Assembly: GCA_902801515.1 (NCBI GenBank) | Contig: CADCII010000022.1 | Span: forward strand, 1-40,693 | Source: an uncultured Lachnospiraceae bacterium | Lineage (GTDB): Bacteria > Bacillota > Clostridia > Lachnospirales > Lachnospiraceae | Length of the DNA: 40,693 bases | Direction: 5' to 3' | Shown here: positions 23,738 through 32,256 of the stretch, in pieces | How positions within the stretch are numbered: position 1 is the stretch's first letter | Layout of the letters: each line of letters begins with the position of its first letter | The notes under the pieces: generated by a model | The model's database searches: none | Told to the model about the DNA's origin: nothing | The model's input: the letters and a program-made list of their open reading frames with translations, nothing else | Translations under genes and position numbers: made by a program

Positions 23738-24769
23738 TCACTCCGCGTAAAACCGGTATACTGTTTTTGAAGAAAATGTCTCTCCGGCATGGAACAGATT
23801 GGACGGGAACTGCGGCTTGTTCGGTGTGTCCGGATAGTACTGTGTCTCCAGGCAGAACGCGCCGCGGAAGACATAGTCCGCTCCATCCTTTGTTCCAGTG
23901 TCGGTTCCCATGTTGTTGCCGCTGTAGAACTGTACGCCGGGCAGGTCTGTATAGACCTCCATGACGATTCCTGTCCGGCTGGACCTGGCGACTGCGAAAG
24001 GCTTCTCAAATCCCGGTGCATTGATCACATAATTATGGTCATATCCGTTTCCGAGACGGATCTGGTCATAGTCGGCGTCGATATCTCTTCCGATCGGTTT
24101 GCTGACGGTAAAGTCCATAGGCGTTCCCTTCAGATCACGCAGCTCACCGGTTGGAATGAATGCGCTGTCGATTGCGGCAAACCGGTCACAATCCAGCATC
24201 AGTTCCTGCTCGTAGATACTGCCGGCTCCATGGCCGTCCAGATTAAAGTAACTGTGATTTGTAAGATTGAAATAAGTATCCTTGTCGGATACCGCCTCAT
24301 ACACAATCCCCAGATTGTTATCGTCATCCAGAGAATAAGTCACCCGGATCTTCGCATTTCCGGGCATGCCCTGATCCAGATCCGGGCTGTACAGCGTAAA
24401 TGAAACCTGATTGCCCTCTTCGTCCGGTTCAGCCATCCAGTCACGGTGGAAATACTTGTCATTTCCGCCATGGAGAACATTCGCGCCTTCATTTACATCC
24501 AGCTGCCAGGTCTTCCCATTCAGTTCGAACTGAGCGCCGCCGATCCGGTTGGCATATCTTCCGACCAGTGCACCATGAGCTGACGCATTCGCATAATAGC
24601 CGGCAGGACTGTCATATCCCAACAACACATCCACCAGATTCCCGCTGCGGTCCGGCACCCGGATGCTGACAAGAGTCGCTCCGATACTTGTCACAGTGAC
24701 TTCCATACCGCTGCGGTTGGTCAGACAGAACAGGGACGCATGTGAGTCAGCAAATCTCGTTATCTTCAT
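23738..24769 (-). CDS. galM: aldose 1-epimerase (mutarotase)
   Basis: A 343-residue cytoplasmic mutarotase that interconverts alpha and beta anomers of galactose, glucose and related sugars. The family landmarks are present: VGRYANRIGGAQFELNG, LHGG with H100, NHSYFNLDGH with H172 (general acid), D244 (GYDHNYV) and the catalytic base E308 in FCLETQYYPDTPN. The start MKITRF at 24769 has an ACAGGAGA site; the frame extends 25 codons upstream without one. It lies between the binding-protein gene and the SDR gene. An 8-bp hairpin (24802-24828) precedes it, so it may be expressed less than the binding protein. Confidence 0.92.
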   Translation of the reverse strand: MKITRFADSHASLFCLTNRSGMEVTVTSIGATLVSIRVPDRSGNLVDVLLGYDSPAGYYANASAHGALVGRYANRIGGAQFELNGKTWQLDVNEGANVLHGGNDKYFHRDWMAEPDEEGNQVSFTLYSPDLDQGMPGNAKIRVTYSLDDDNNLGIVYEAVSDKDTYFNLTNHSYFNLDGHGAGSIYEQELMLDCDRFAAIDSAFIPTGELRDLKGTPMDFTVSKPIGRDIDADYDQIRLGNGYDHNYVINAPGFEKPFAVARSSRTGIVMEVYTDLPGVQFYSGNNMGTDTGTKDGADYVFRGAFCLETQYYPDTPNKPQFPSNLFHAGETFSSKTVYRFYAE

Positions 24770-24801
24770 ACAGATTCTCCTGTCTTTTTTCCTGTAAGAG
24801 A

Positions 24802-24828
24802 ACAAAGAGCCGCCAAGCGACTCTTTGT
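24802..24828 (-). other. intercistronic hairpin between the binding-protein gene and galM
   Basis: ACAAAGAG (24802-24809) pairs with CTCTTTGT (24821-24828), with a weak inner CG/CG extension. It lies 22 bases past the binding-protein stop. There is no real T-run, so it may protect the upstream mRNA 3' end or terminate partially. Confidence 0.5.
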
Positions 24829-24850
24829 CCACACACATTTTCAAAAAGGA

Positions 24851-25780
24851 TTATTCCGCTTCGGTTTCTGCTGCAAGAGACTCCTGGGTAACCAGCTGCA
24901 GCTCGACGCCGATTTCCTTCTCCACCTCTTCACCGTTCAGATATGCAATTGCGGTATCGATCGTGGTGTCGATGATCTTGACAGGAAGCTGAGCGATGGT
25001 AGCGGCCATATCACCAGCCTCTACAGCTACAACAGCGTCCGGAGAGGCGTCAAATCCGACGATCTTGATGTCATCACGGCCGGCAGCCTTGCAGGCTTCC
25101 ATTGCACCGAGCGCCATCTCATCGTTTGCCGCGAACACTGCTTCGATCTCATCATGAGCCTGAAGCATATTCTCGAATACTGTCATGCCTTCGCTCTTGT
25201 CAAAGTTTGCGCTCTGCTGAGCAACCAGTTCCAGATTGTCAGTCTCGTCAATGATCTTGTTGAATCCTGCGCCGCGCAGCTGTGCTACGTTCGTTGCAAG
25301 GATACCCTGCAGCTCAGCAACCTTTGCGCCATCCGGGAAGATCTCCCTGATGTATTCGCCGGCCATCTCGCCGCCCAGTTCATTGTCAGAAGCAATATGG
25401 CTGACAACTTCGCCTCCGTTGGATCCGCGGTCAAATGTGATGACCGGAACACCTGCTTCATTTGCCTTTTCTACACAGACTGTGGCAGCATCCGAGTCAT
25501 TTGGCGTGTACAGAATGATATCCGGAGCATCACTCAGGATCGTCTCCATGTTGGCAAGTTCTTTGGCAGAGTCGTTGTCGCAGGTATAGACTTCCAGATC
25601 GACTCCGACTTCTTCTGCATAAGCCCTGGCCTCTGCTTCAATCTGTACGAAGAATTCAGTGGTCATGGAGGCCATCAGAAGCGCGATCCGCGGAGCCTCA
25701 TCAGCCATCGCACTCATACTCATGGCAGATAATGTAAGTGTTCCGGCCAGAACAATACCCAATACTTTCTTTGCTCTCAT
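24851..25780 (-). CDS. sugar ABC transporter substrate-binding protein (RbsB-like)
   Basis: A 309-residue exported sugar-binding protein of the periplasmic-binding-protein 4 (ribose/galactose type) family. The signal peptide MRAKKVLGIVLAGTLTLSAMSMSAMA has no lipobox Cys. The mature part begins with RIALLMASMTTEFFVQIEAEARAYA and has LSDAPDIILYTPNDSDAA, ITFDRGSNGG, AVFAANDEMALGAMEA and IVGFDASPDAV in the usual order. The start at 25780 follows GGAAGG; the open frame extends 11 codons further without a better site. The ligand is not readable from sequence; the neighbouring mutarotase suggests a pyranose aldose. Confidence 0.92.
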   Translation of the reverse strand: MRAKKVLGIVLAGTLTLSAMSMSAMADEAPRIALLMASMTTEFFVQIEAEARAYAEEVGVDLEVYTCDNDSAKELANMETILSDAPDIILYTPNDSDAATVCVEKANEAGVPVITFDRGSNGGEVVSHIASDNELGGEMAGEYIREIFPDGAKVAELQGILATNVAQLRGAGFNKIIDETDNLELVAQQSANFDKSEGMTVFENMLQAHDEIEAVFAANDEMALGAMEACKAAGRDDIKIVGFDASPDAVVAVEAGDMAATIAQLPVKIIDTTIDTAIAYLNGEEVEKEIGVELQLVTQESLAAETEAE

Positions 25781-25879
25781 GTGTCTTCCTTCCTTTCTGT
25801 GTTTGTGTTGCATGTACTACGTGTAACTGATAGATCTCTTTATCGCCCTTGAAGGGTGGTAAATACAGGATGAAGCAGA

Positions 25880-26815
25880 TCAGTTGGACTTGGCGTCGAT
25901 CATGACTGCGATCAGGATGACGATGCCCTTAATTACCGTCTGATAATAAGTACTGACGTCCAGCAATGTCAGAATGTTGTTCAGCATACCGATGATCAGC
26001 GCGCCGACAATGGAGAACACGACCTTGCCCTGGCCGCCGCGAAGCGAAGTTCCGCCGATGACCGCAGCAGCGATGGCATCCATCTCATAGGACTGCCCTG
26101 CCAGCGGCTGCGCGGAGGAAAGCCTGGAGGTCATGATGATTCCGACCACAGAGGCCAGAAGTCCGCTGATTGCATAAGCAGCAGCTTTGACATTTTTCGT
26201 GTTTACACCAGAGAGATAGGCTGCTTCTTCGTTGCCGCCTATCGAGTAAATATGCCGTCCGAATGGCGTATTGTTCAGGACGTAATGCATGATGACAGCC
26301 AGGACCAGAAGGATGATGATCGGTACCTGGATTGTACCGAAGAGTTTGCCCCCGCCGATCATCTTAAACGCAGGGTTGCTTACACTGATGGGAGAGCCGG
26401 TCGTCAGCAGATATGTGGTACCCCTGAAGATCGACATGGTCGCCAGAGTAACAATCATCGGCTGCAGGTTCCATCTGGAAATGAATATGCCGTTCAGCGT
26501 TCCGATCGCCACGCCGATCACCAGCGCCACGATAACAGCGAGGACCGTGCTGTGCCCGGCTCTGAGAAGCCATGCAGCTGCAGCACCGGAAAAAGCAAGA
26601 GTGGACCCGACTGAGATGTCGATCCCGCCTGTCAGGATAACGGTTGTCAGAGCAAGTGCCAGGATCGCGTTCATGGATGTCTGGTTCAGAACATTCATAA
26701 TATTATTGACCGTGAGGAACTTCCGGCTGAGACATTCTGCCACGATGATGAACACGATCATGATCAGTACCGGTCTGTATTTAGCCCAGATTTCAGAAAG
26801 CTTTTTTGTATTCAT
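25880..26815 (-). CDS. sugar ABC transporter permease (RbsC-like)
   Basis: A 311-residue inner-membrane permease of the branched-chain/ribose (BPD_transp_2) family. There are eight to ten hydrophobic segments, with the family phrases ALALTTVILTGGIDISVGS near the N-terminus, FISRWNLQPMIVTLATMSIFRG, the cytoplasmic coupling region FGRHIYSIGGNEEAAYLSGVN, and MDAIAAAVIGGTSLRGGQG. The ATG at 26815 (MNTKK) has GGGAGAG six to seven bases upstream; the ATG six codons upstream lacks a site. It follows the ATPase gene by 19 bases and precedes the binding-protein gene by 99 bases. Confidence 0.93.
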   Translation of the reverse strand: MNTKKLSEIWAKYRPVLIMIVFIIVAECLSRKFLTVNNIMNVLNQTSMNAILALALTTVILTGGIDISVGSTLAFSGAAAAWLLRAGHSTVLAVIVALVIGVAIGTLNGIFISRWNLQPMIVTLATMSIFRGTTYLLTTGSPISVSNPAFKMIGGGKLFGTIQVPIIILLVLAVIMHYVLNNTPFGRHIYSIGGNEEAAYLSGVNTKNVKAAAYAISGLLASVVGIIMTSRLSSAQPLAGQSYEMDAIAAAVIGGTSLRGGQGKVVFSIVGALIIGMLNNILTLLDVSTYYQTVIKGIVILIAVMIDAKSN

Positions 26816-26834
26816 AGTGTTCTCTCCCATCATT

Positions 26835-28325
26835 TCATGACTGAGACATAATGATGCTCATGATCTTTTCCTGTGTCGCTTCCTCCCGGGTCAGTGTTCC
26901 CTTAATCCTGCCTTCATGCATGACCAGAATCTCGTCACTGATCCCCAGCACCTCCGGCATCTCAGAGGAAATGAGCAGGATTGCCTTTCCTTCCTGTTTC
27001 AGCCGGTTCGCCAGAATATAGATCTCTTTCTTCGCGCCGACGTCGATTCCTCTGGTCGGTTCGTCGAGGATCAGCACATCCGGCTCCGACATAAGCGCCT
27101 TTGCAATGACGACTTTCTGCTGGTTCCCGCCGGACAGGTTCCTGACCAGCTGGCGCAGACTCGGAGTGCGGACGTTCAGGTCTTTCCGGTACTGCTCACA
27201 GACTTCATTTTCCTTCTTCTTATTGATCCTGGTCCCGGAAGTGAATTTGGACAGAGAGGAAATCGTCATGTTCGTCTTCACATCGCTGCCCAGAATGACG
27301 CCGTCTCCTTTTCGGTCCTCTGAGACATAGAAGATGCCTTTGCCGATCGCGTCATTCGGATTCCGGATCTCAACATCGCTGCCTTTGAGCCGGATCTTTC
27401 CTGTCTCATGCGGATAGACGCCATAGATCGTTTTGGCAAGTTCCGTCCGTCCGGCGCCGGCCAGTCCCGCAACTCCGAGGATATGCCCCTTTTTCAGGAC
27501 AAATGAGATATCCTTTACATATTCGTTGGACAGATTTTCTACCTGAAGAATCGTCTCATCCGTATCCAGAGGATCGACATAGGGGAACTGATCCGTCAGT
27601 TTACGGCCAACCATCATGCTGACCAGTTTTTCGTTATCCAGTTCGCTGACAGGCACTTCATCGATATACTGTCCGTCGCGGAAAACCGTGGCTCTCTCAC
27701 AGATCTCAAATACTTCCTTCAGGCGGTGGGTGATATAGACGATACCCTTTCCCTTCTGCTTCAGATCCCGCACGATTCTGAACAGGCTGTCAACCTCTTC
27801 ATCCGGAAGCGCGCCTGTCGGCTCGTCCATGATGATGATGCGGGCATCCAGGGAGAGTGCTTTCGCAATCTCCACCATCTGCTGCATGGCGATCGACAGT
27901 CCCTTGATCTCTCTCTCCGGATCCAGAGAGACATTGATCGAATCGAGCAGTTCCCTCGTCCTGGCAATCATTGCCTTCTTGTTCAGGCCGCCTCTGCCGT
28001 TTTTGATCTCCCTGCCGAGAAAGATGTTTTCGTAGATCTTCATGTGAGGGATCAGATTCAGTTCCTGATGGATGATGCTGATCCCCTGCTCGGCTGCATC
28101 CCTGGAATTCCGGAAAGCAACCTCCCGTCCTCCGTAGGTGATCGTTCCCTCATCCCTGGTATAGATCCCTGTCATTACCTTCATCAGAGTGCTTTTTCCC
28201 GCGCCGTTCTCGCCCAGGAGTGCCATGGCTTCGCCGGCATAGACGTTCAGGCTGACATCCTTCAGGGCCTGCACGCCTGGAAAAGCCTTGCTGATACCTT
28301 CCATTCTCAGCAACAGTTCTCCCAC
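26835..28325 (-). CDS. sugar ABC transporter ATPase, tandem domains (RbsA/MglA-like)
   Basis: A 496-residue cytoplasmic ATPase with two ABC domains, as usual for RbsA/XylG/MglA. Domain 1 has Walker A GENGAGKS (38-45), a degenerate signature LSIAMQQMVEIAKAL and Walker B IIIMDEPT followed by GALPDEE (family norm is AALTDRE). Domain 2 has GLAGAGRTE (degenerate Walker A, normal for this family), LSGGNQQKVVIAKAL and DVLILDEPTRGIDVGAK. The start is a GTG (28325) with GGAGG nine bases upstream. A LacI-type operator core lies 25 bases before the start codon. It is the first gene of the transport operon and follows lacI on the same strand. Confidence 0.93.
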   Translation of the reverse strand: MGELLLRMEGISKAFPGVQALKDVSLNVYAGEAMALLGENGAGKSTLMKVMTGIYTRDEGTITYGGREVAFRNSRDAAEQGISIIHQELNLIPHMKIYENIFLGREIKNGRGGLNKKAMIARTRELLDSINVSLDPEREIKGLSIAMQQMVEIAKALSLDARIIIMDEPTGALPDEEVDSLFRIVRDLKQKGKGIVYITHRLKEVFEICERATVFRDGQYIDEVPVSELDNEKLVSMMVGRKLTDQFPYVDPLDTDETILQVENLSNEYVKDISFVLKKGHILGVAGLAGAGRTELAKTIYGVYPHETGKIRLKGSDVEIRNPNDAIGKGIFYVSEDRKGDGVILGSDVKTNMTISSLSKFTSGTRINKKKENEVCEQYRKDLNVRTPSLRQLVRNLSGGNQQKVVIAKALMSEPDVLILDEPTRGIDVGAKKEIYILANRLKQEGKAILLISSEMPEVLGISDEILVMHEGRIKGTLTREEATQEKIMSIIMSQS

Positions 28326-28349
28326 AATTCATTACCTCCGCATAACAGG

Positions 28350-28361
28350 TCAATCGTTTGA
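28350..28361. promoter_or_regulatory. LacI-family operator in front of the sugar transport operon
   Basis: TCAATCGTTTGA, palindromic around a central CG (TCAA-n-CG-n-TTGA), identical to the core in front of lacI at 29448-29459. It lies 25-36 bases before the GTG start of the ATPase gene, so a bound repressor would block initiation or elongation. The exact promoter was not resolved. Confidence 0.7.
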
Positions 28362-28370
28362 CTAATTCCG

Positions 28371-28435
28371 TAAAAAAACAGGGCGCTCATCTTTCACCCC
28401 GAAGCCGGTGCGGGATCTCAGACAGAATCCCGCAC
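28371..28435 (-). terminator. hairpin at the lacI 3' end and downstream T-run
   Basis: GTGCGGGAT (28408-28416) pairs perfectly with ATCCCGCAC (28427-28435), enclosing the lacI stop codon. A run of seven T on the minus strand (28377-28371) follows about 30 bases later after a second weaker GGGG/CCC fold. Termination between lacI and the operon is plausible but the geometry is not classical. Confidence 0.4.
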
Positions 28436-29401
28436 AACCAGCACCGGTTTCAGCTTAACACTGTTTATAGCGTCCTTTTTGTCAATCATATCCAGCAGCA
28501 TGGACGCTGCTTTTTCTCCTATTTCAAATCTCGGCTGCTGTACAGTCGTAAGCGCCGGGATCGTAAACTGTGACAGCGCGAGGTCATCAAACCCGATCAG
28601 ACCGATCTGTCCGGGGACATCGATGTCCAGATCATGCAGAGCCTTAAGTGCACCGTATGCGACAAAGTCAGCACCTGCGAAAATCGCGTCACACGTATCC
28701 AGCCTCCCGTCATAGAACAGGTCCATGACCGCTTTATATCCATGCTCCGGACTGATCTGTGTCTCGTAATAGATCAGGCTCTGCTCCGGGTCAAGTCCGG
28801 CTTCCACACATGCTTTTTTACAGCCTTCATATCGTTCTGCCAGAGAGATCCTCTGCGGAAATCCGATAAAAGCTACTTTCTTCTTTCCCTTGCGGATCAG
28901 GAATTTCATTCCCAGATAACCGCCCTGGACATTATCCACAGAAACTGTGAAGGTCTCTTCAGACCCGATCCGGTCAACACTGACGATCGGAATCCCGTAT
29001 TCACTGCATTTCGGAGCGACATTCTGTCCGGTCCCCAGCAGGATTACACCGTCGATATTCCGGTTGGTCAGTTCCCGCAGGTTCTCCTTCTCGATCTGTC
29101 CGTCGCTGCGTGAATTCGATACGATGCTGGAATATCCTCTGCTTCGCAGAACATTCTCCATTCCGGACAAGATGTCCAGATAGAAAATGTTCGACAGATC
29201 AGAGACCACGATCCCGATTGAATGAGTCACCCGCATTTTCAGACTGCGCGCAATCAGGTTCGGCTGGTAATTCAGTTCCCTGACGGCAGCCAGAATCCGC
29301 TCGGCTGTCTCCGGCCGGACTTTCTTTTTCCCGTTCAGATAATAGGAAACGGTGCTGGGCGATACACCTGCAAGTTGTGCCACGTCTTTTAATGATGTCA
29401 T
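28418..29401 (-). CDS. LacI-family transcriptional regulator of the sugar operon
   Basis: A 327-residue repressor. The N-terminal helix-turn-helix and hinge are SLKDVAQLAGVSPSTVSYYL, NGKKKVRPETAERILAAV and LNYQPNLIARSLK, followed by a sugar-binding core (IGIVVSDLSNIFYLDILSGME, IDGVILLGTG, AIFAGADFVAYGALKAL, IGLIGFDDLALSQFTIPALTTV). The start MTSLKDV at 29401 fits the family and has a GGAGAG site. Its own promoter (29423-29451) carries the operator TCAATCGTTTGA over the -35 box, and the same core precedes the ATPase gene, so it should repress both itself and the transport operon. The inducer is unknown, presumably the imported sugar. Confidence 0.93.
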   Translation of the reverse strand: MTSLKDVAQLAGVSPSTVSYYLNGKKKVRPETAERILAAVRELNYQPNLIARSLKMRVTHSIGIVVSDLSNIFYLDILSGMENVLRSRGYSSIVSNSRSDGQIEKENLRELTNRNIDGVILLGTGQNVAPKCSEYGIPIVSVDRIGSEETFTVSVDNVQGGYLGMKFLIRKGKKKVAFIGFPQRISLAERYEGCKKACVEAGLDPEQSLIYYETQISPEHGYKAVMDLFYDGRLDTCDAIFAGADFVAYGALKALHDLDIDVPGQIGLIGFDDLALSQFTIPALTTVQQPRFEIGEKAASMLLDMIDKKDAINSVKLKPVLVVRDSV

Positions 29402-29422
29402 ATGCTTTTTCTCTCCAACCAA

Positions 29423-29451
29423 ATCATAGCATGCGTCATTTTGTTAGTCAA
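29423..29451 (-). promoter_or_regulatory. lacI promoter
   Basis: Minus strand TTGACT (29451-29446), exactly 17 bases, TATGAT (29428-29423). The -35 box lies inside the operator palindrome. Confidence 0.75.
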
Positions 29452-29459
29452 TCGTTTGA
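29448..29459. promoter_or_regulatory. LacI-family operator overlapping the lacI -35 box
   Basis: TCAATCGTTTGA, the same 12 bases as at 28350-28361. Its position over the -35 box predicts direct autorepression. Confidence 0.75.
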
Positions 29460-29460
29460 A

Positions 29461-29805
29461 CATCTTACCGTTACAAGATGCATTAATAGGCAGATTATAC
29501 AAATCTGCCCAGGGTCAGCATAAGTTCTGCCATCCTCCGGATGCAAATCCTGCTGTCCTGCACAGAATACAAGATAACACCCTCCCGAAACCAGATGCTT
29601 CATGAATTATTTGTGCATAAATAATACGGCATATGCTATATAATAGAATAAAGTTGATCTTATTACAGAGAAACATTTTCACTTATATTTTACATCTTAA
29701 TCATCGCTTATAATCATCTTCCGACAAAACATAACACTATCCATTGTCACCGAACATACCTTTCAACTGTTACTGCAGAAAACGTTAATATGCGAGGAGG
29801 CTTTT
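29461..29805. other. 345-base non-coding stretch between lacI and the exported multidomain protein gene
   Basis: No convincing gene. The left end holds two small hairpins in tandem: CATCTT/AAGATG (29461-29466, 29475-29480) and GGCAGATT/AATCTGCC (29489-29496, 29502-29509, 5-base loop). The right half is A+T rich and has two TATAAT boxes on the plus strand (29639-29644, and 29709-29714 with TTTACA 15 bases before it), either of which could start the following gene. The leader would then be about 85 to 155 bases long. Confidence 0.5.
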
Positions 29806-32247
29806 ATGAAGAGATTCTTTACTGCGATTCTGATACTGATCCTGATCACAGCACACTCAGTTCCCTCCTGTGCAGAGCAGGACAACTGGCTCTGTACGCA
29901 GTGCGGAGCTGATGCCTCGGGCAACTTCTGCAGCAACTGCGGCGCATCAAGAGAGTCTGCCGCGGCACCAACAGAAGATCCTGCAGCCGGGGATTCAGAA
30001 GAACCTGAAGATGAGGATGCAGAAGATATCATCGTATTCGGATCCTATGAGCAGGATAATGATATCTCTGACGGCACGGAGTCTATCTCATGGAGAATCC
30101 TGAAAAAGGAAAATGACAAAGCTCTTATCATAAGCTGCGACGCTCTGGACTGTCAGCCATATAATCAGGAATACACTGATATTACGTGGGAGAACTGCTC
30201 CCTGAGGGCATGGCTGAATGACTCCTTCCTGCACAGTGCATTTACAGATGATGAGATCTCCCGTATTCAGACTGTAACTGTCACGGCTGATCCCAACCCT
30301 GACTATGATACAGACCCGGGCAACGATACAAAGGACAAGGTCTTTGTGCTGAGTCTTAAAGAATACGGAGAACTTTTTGATTCAGCCGATGACAGAATAT
30401 GTAAACCGACAGACTATACAATAGCGATGGGGGCGTATGTAAACGGTGATCTGAACATCTGCTGTCCCTGGGCCCGCACTCCGGGATACGATGCTTCTTA
30501 TGCAGCAAATCTTTATTCTGACGGAGATTTCTATACATCCGGCGATAATGTGGACAGTTCCATCATAGCTGTCCGCCCGGCTATGTGGATAGACTGTACA
30601 GGCTTATCAATTGCAGAAGAAACTGCACAGTCTGAGACTGAAGAGCCAGTAGCTGAGGCTACGGTTCCAGAAACCGAGGCTCCTGCCACAGAAGCTCCTC
30701 TTCCCGAGACCGAAGCTCCTGCCACAGAAACTCCTCTTCCCGAGACCGAAACTCCTGCCACAGAAGCTCCTGTTACCGAAACCGAAGCTCCTGTCACAGA
30801 AGCACCTGTCCCGGAAACTGAAAATCCCTACATTGAGGAGCAGGAGCAGGGGAGACTGAAGCTGGTCGATCTGTGCTCAACACTGTTTGAAGATCAGGTC
30901 GAAGTGATCGATGCAGATCCTCATTATGGTGCGAAGGTCGTAGTTGCCTTGTTTAAGAACCGGACAACAGATCACCCGGATATCTCATGGCATGCTCCGA
31001 ATGATGAAAACCATATGGAGTGCCTGCCGCAGGAAAGGCTTGCGAAAATACTGGATGAGGCGGATACCGCCATCCTGGTCTATCCGGAATATACCTGGGT
31101 AGGCAATTACACGACCGGCGGAGCTGCGAACCGGACAACAACAGAGGTTGCCGTAATCGACCTGCATCAGATGAAGAGATTCAGAATCTACGATGTGGCG
31201 ACAACCGAGCCCCCGCAGACAATCTATGCCGCTTTTGGCACCGGTGCCAGCGGGGAAATGAAAACAGAGGACGCAATGCGCTATATTGCGAATCAACTGA
31301 ACGCACAGAGTCCTGAAGACTATGCTCCGAAAGTATATGGATCAGATGCTCCAGATATCTCCGAGGACCAGATTCTAGAGGCGCTTGGCAATGATATCTT
31401 CCGGTCAACCTTTGAAGCACTCTCTCAGGGAGAAGAGATCGTAAACGGAACCCATTCTGACGCAGCGAAAGGACTTCAGGAAACACTGAATGAATTCGGA
31501 CGCAATCTTGTAGCAGACGGTGCCGCTGGCAATATGACATTTGAAGGTCTGCACCAGGTGCAGGAAGCACTTGGGCTGGAGATAACAGAGAGTGTCAATG
31601 GAGATACTTATCTGCAGCTTCTGAAATATCTGCTCCTTGATACGGATGAGGCGATGGCTGCATCCGCACTCGGTATCACAGACAGCGGCGAAGCTGATTA
31701 TCATCGTGCGAATGTCCTGAAACTGAAGGGACAGAATTATCTGGCAAAGCTCAGATATGAAGAAAGTGCCTGGGGCGACTGGGAAGAAAAAGCTGCCGGG
31801 TGTGTCCTGCCATGGCCGGAAAATGGAAAAGTCTACCAGAACCAGAACATCCAGGGTTCCGATGTGGAACTGGTCGTTCATAGAAACGGCGATGAAGAAA
31901 CCGCCATGCAGGTTGACATCTGTACACTGGAAAATGAAGTCATTTCCAGCCTGTTCATCAGCGGAAGCGGAGAGGCAACGGTCTACCTCCCCTCCGGAAC
32001 ATTTATGATCAGGAGCACTGACGGAAGTGAGTGGTATGGGCCCGGAGATGCTTTCGGCGGAGAGCATTCATGGTCAATCATGACTTTTAATTCCGATGAG
32101 GACAGTTCTGAGCAGGTACCTTATGTCAATCTTCCTTCCGGTTCCTGGATGATCACAATCAATGCCTCTGAATATAACCCCGACTCAGAAAGCATCGGAT
32201 CCATGTCCGTAGAGGAATACCTCGAATGGGCAAGTCAAAACTCATGA
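29806..32247 (+). CDS. large exported multidomain protein: zinc-ribbon-like N-terminus, DUF6273, TEAP repeats, peptidoglycan-binding-like domain
   Basis: An 813-residue protein with signal peptide MKRFFTAILILILITAHSVPSCA. A CxxC-x10-CxxC zinc-ribbon-like motif follows (WLCTQCGADASGNFCSNCGA, about 28-47), then an acidic linker and a DUF6273 domain (about 75-265; SWRILKKENDKALIISCDAL, LRAWLNDSFL, AVRPAMWIDC). Next are four 12-residue Thr/Glu/Ala/Pro repeats (289-336), an unrecognised domain (about 345-505), a probable peptidoglycan-binding helical domain (GLQETLNEFGRNLVADGAAG, about 548-605) and a beta-rich C-terminal domain (about 680-813). GAGGAGG supports the start. DUF6273 and such repeats are typical of secreted clostridial proteins; overall function is unknown. 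It stands alone and converges on the MerR gene. Confidence 0.8.
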   Translation: MKRFFTAILILILITAHSVPSCAEQDNWLCTQCGADASGNFCSNCGASRESAAAPTEDPAAGDSEEPEDEDAEDIIVFGSYEQDNDISDGTESISWRILKKENDKALIISCDALDCQPYNQEYTDITWENCSLRAWLNDSFLHSAFTDDEISRIQTVTVTADPNPDYDTDPGNDTKDKVFVLSLKEYGELFDSADDRICKPTDYTIAMGAYVNGDLNICCPWARTPGYDASYAANLYSDGDFYTSGDNVDSSIIAVRPAMWIDCTGLSIAEETAQSETEEPVAEATVPETEAPATEAPLPETEAPATETPLPETETPATEAPVTETEAPVTEAPVPETENPYIEEQEQGRLKLVDLCSTLFEDQVEVIDADPHYGAKVVVALFKNRTTDHPDISWHAPNDENHMECLPQERLAKILDEADTAILVYPEYTWVGNYTTGGAANRTTTEVAVIDLHQMKRFRIYDVATTEPPQTIYAAFGTGASGEMKTEDAMRYIANQLNAQSPEDYAPKVYGSDAPDISEDQILEALGNDIFRSTFEALSQGEEIVNGTHSDAAKGLQETLNEFGRNLVADGAAGNMTFEGLHQVQEALGLEITESVNGDTYLQLLKYLLLDTDEAMAASALGITDSGEADYHRANVLKLKGQNYLAKLRYEESAWGDWEEKAAGCVLPWPENGKVYQNQNIQGSDVELVVHRNGDEETAMQVDICTLENEVISSLFISGSGEATVYLPSGTFMIRSTDGSEWYGPGDAFGGEHSWSIMTFNSDEDSSEQVPYVNLPSGSWMITINASEYNPDSESIGSMSVEEYLEWASQNS
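30670..30813 (+). repeat. four 36-bp tandem repeats encoding a Pro/Thr/Glu linker
   Basis: Units at 30670-30705, 30706-30741, 30742-30777 and 30778-30813, plus a partial fifth. Each encodes a 12-residue unit of the form ETEAPATEAPLP. The middle copies are nearly identical at DNA level, the last more diverged. A flexible extracellular linker, probably variable in copy number between strains. Confidence 0.88.
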
Positions 32248-32256
32248 ATCAGCACT

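Noticed and set aside
30670-30813. Regularly spaced repeats resembling a CRISPR array
   Set aside because: Units are contiguous 36-bp tandem repeats without unique spacers and are in frame inside a protein-coding gene.
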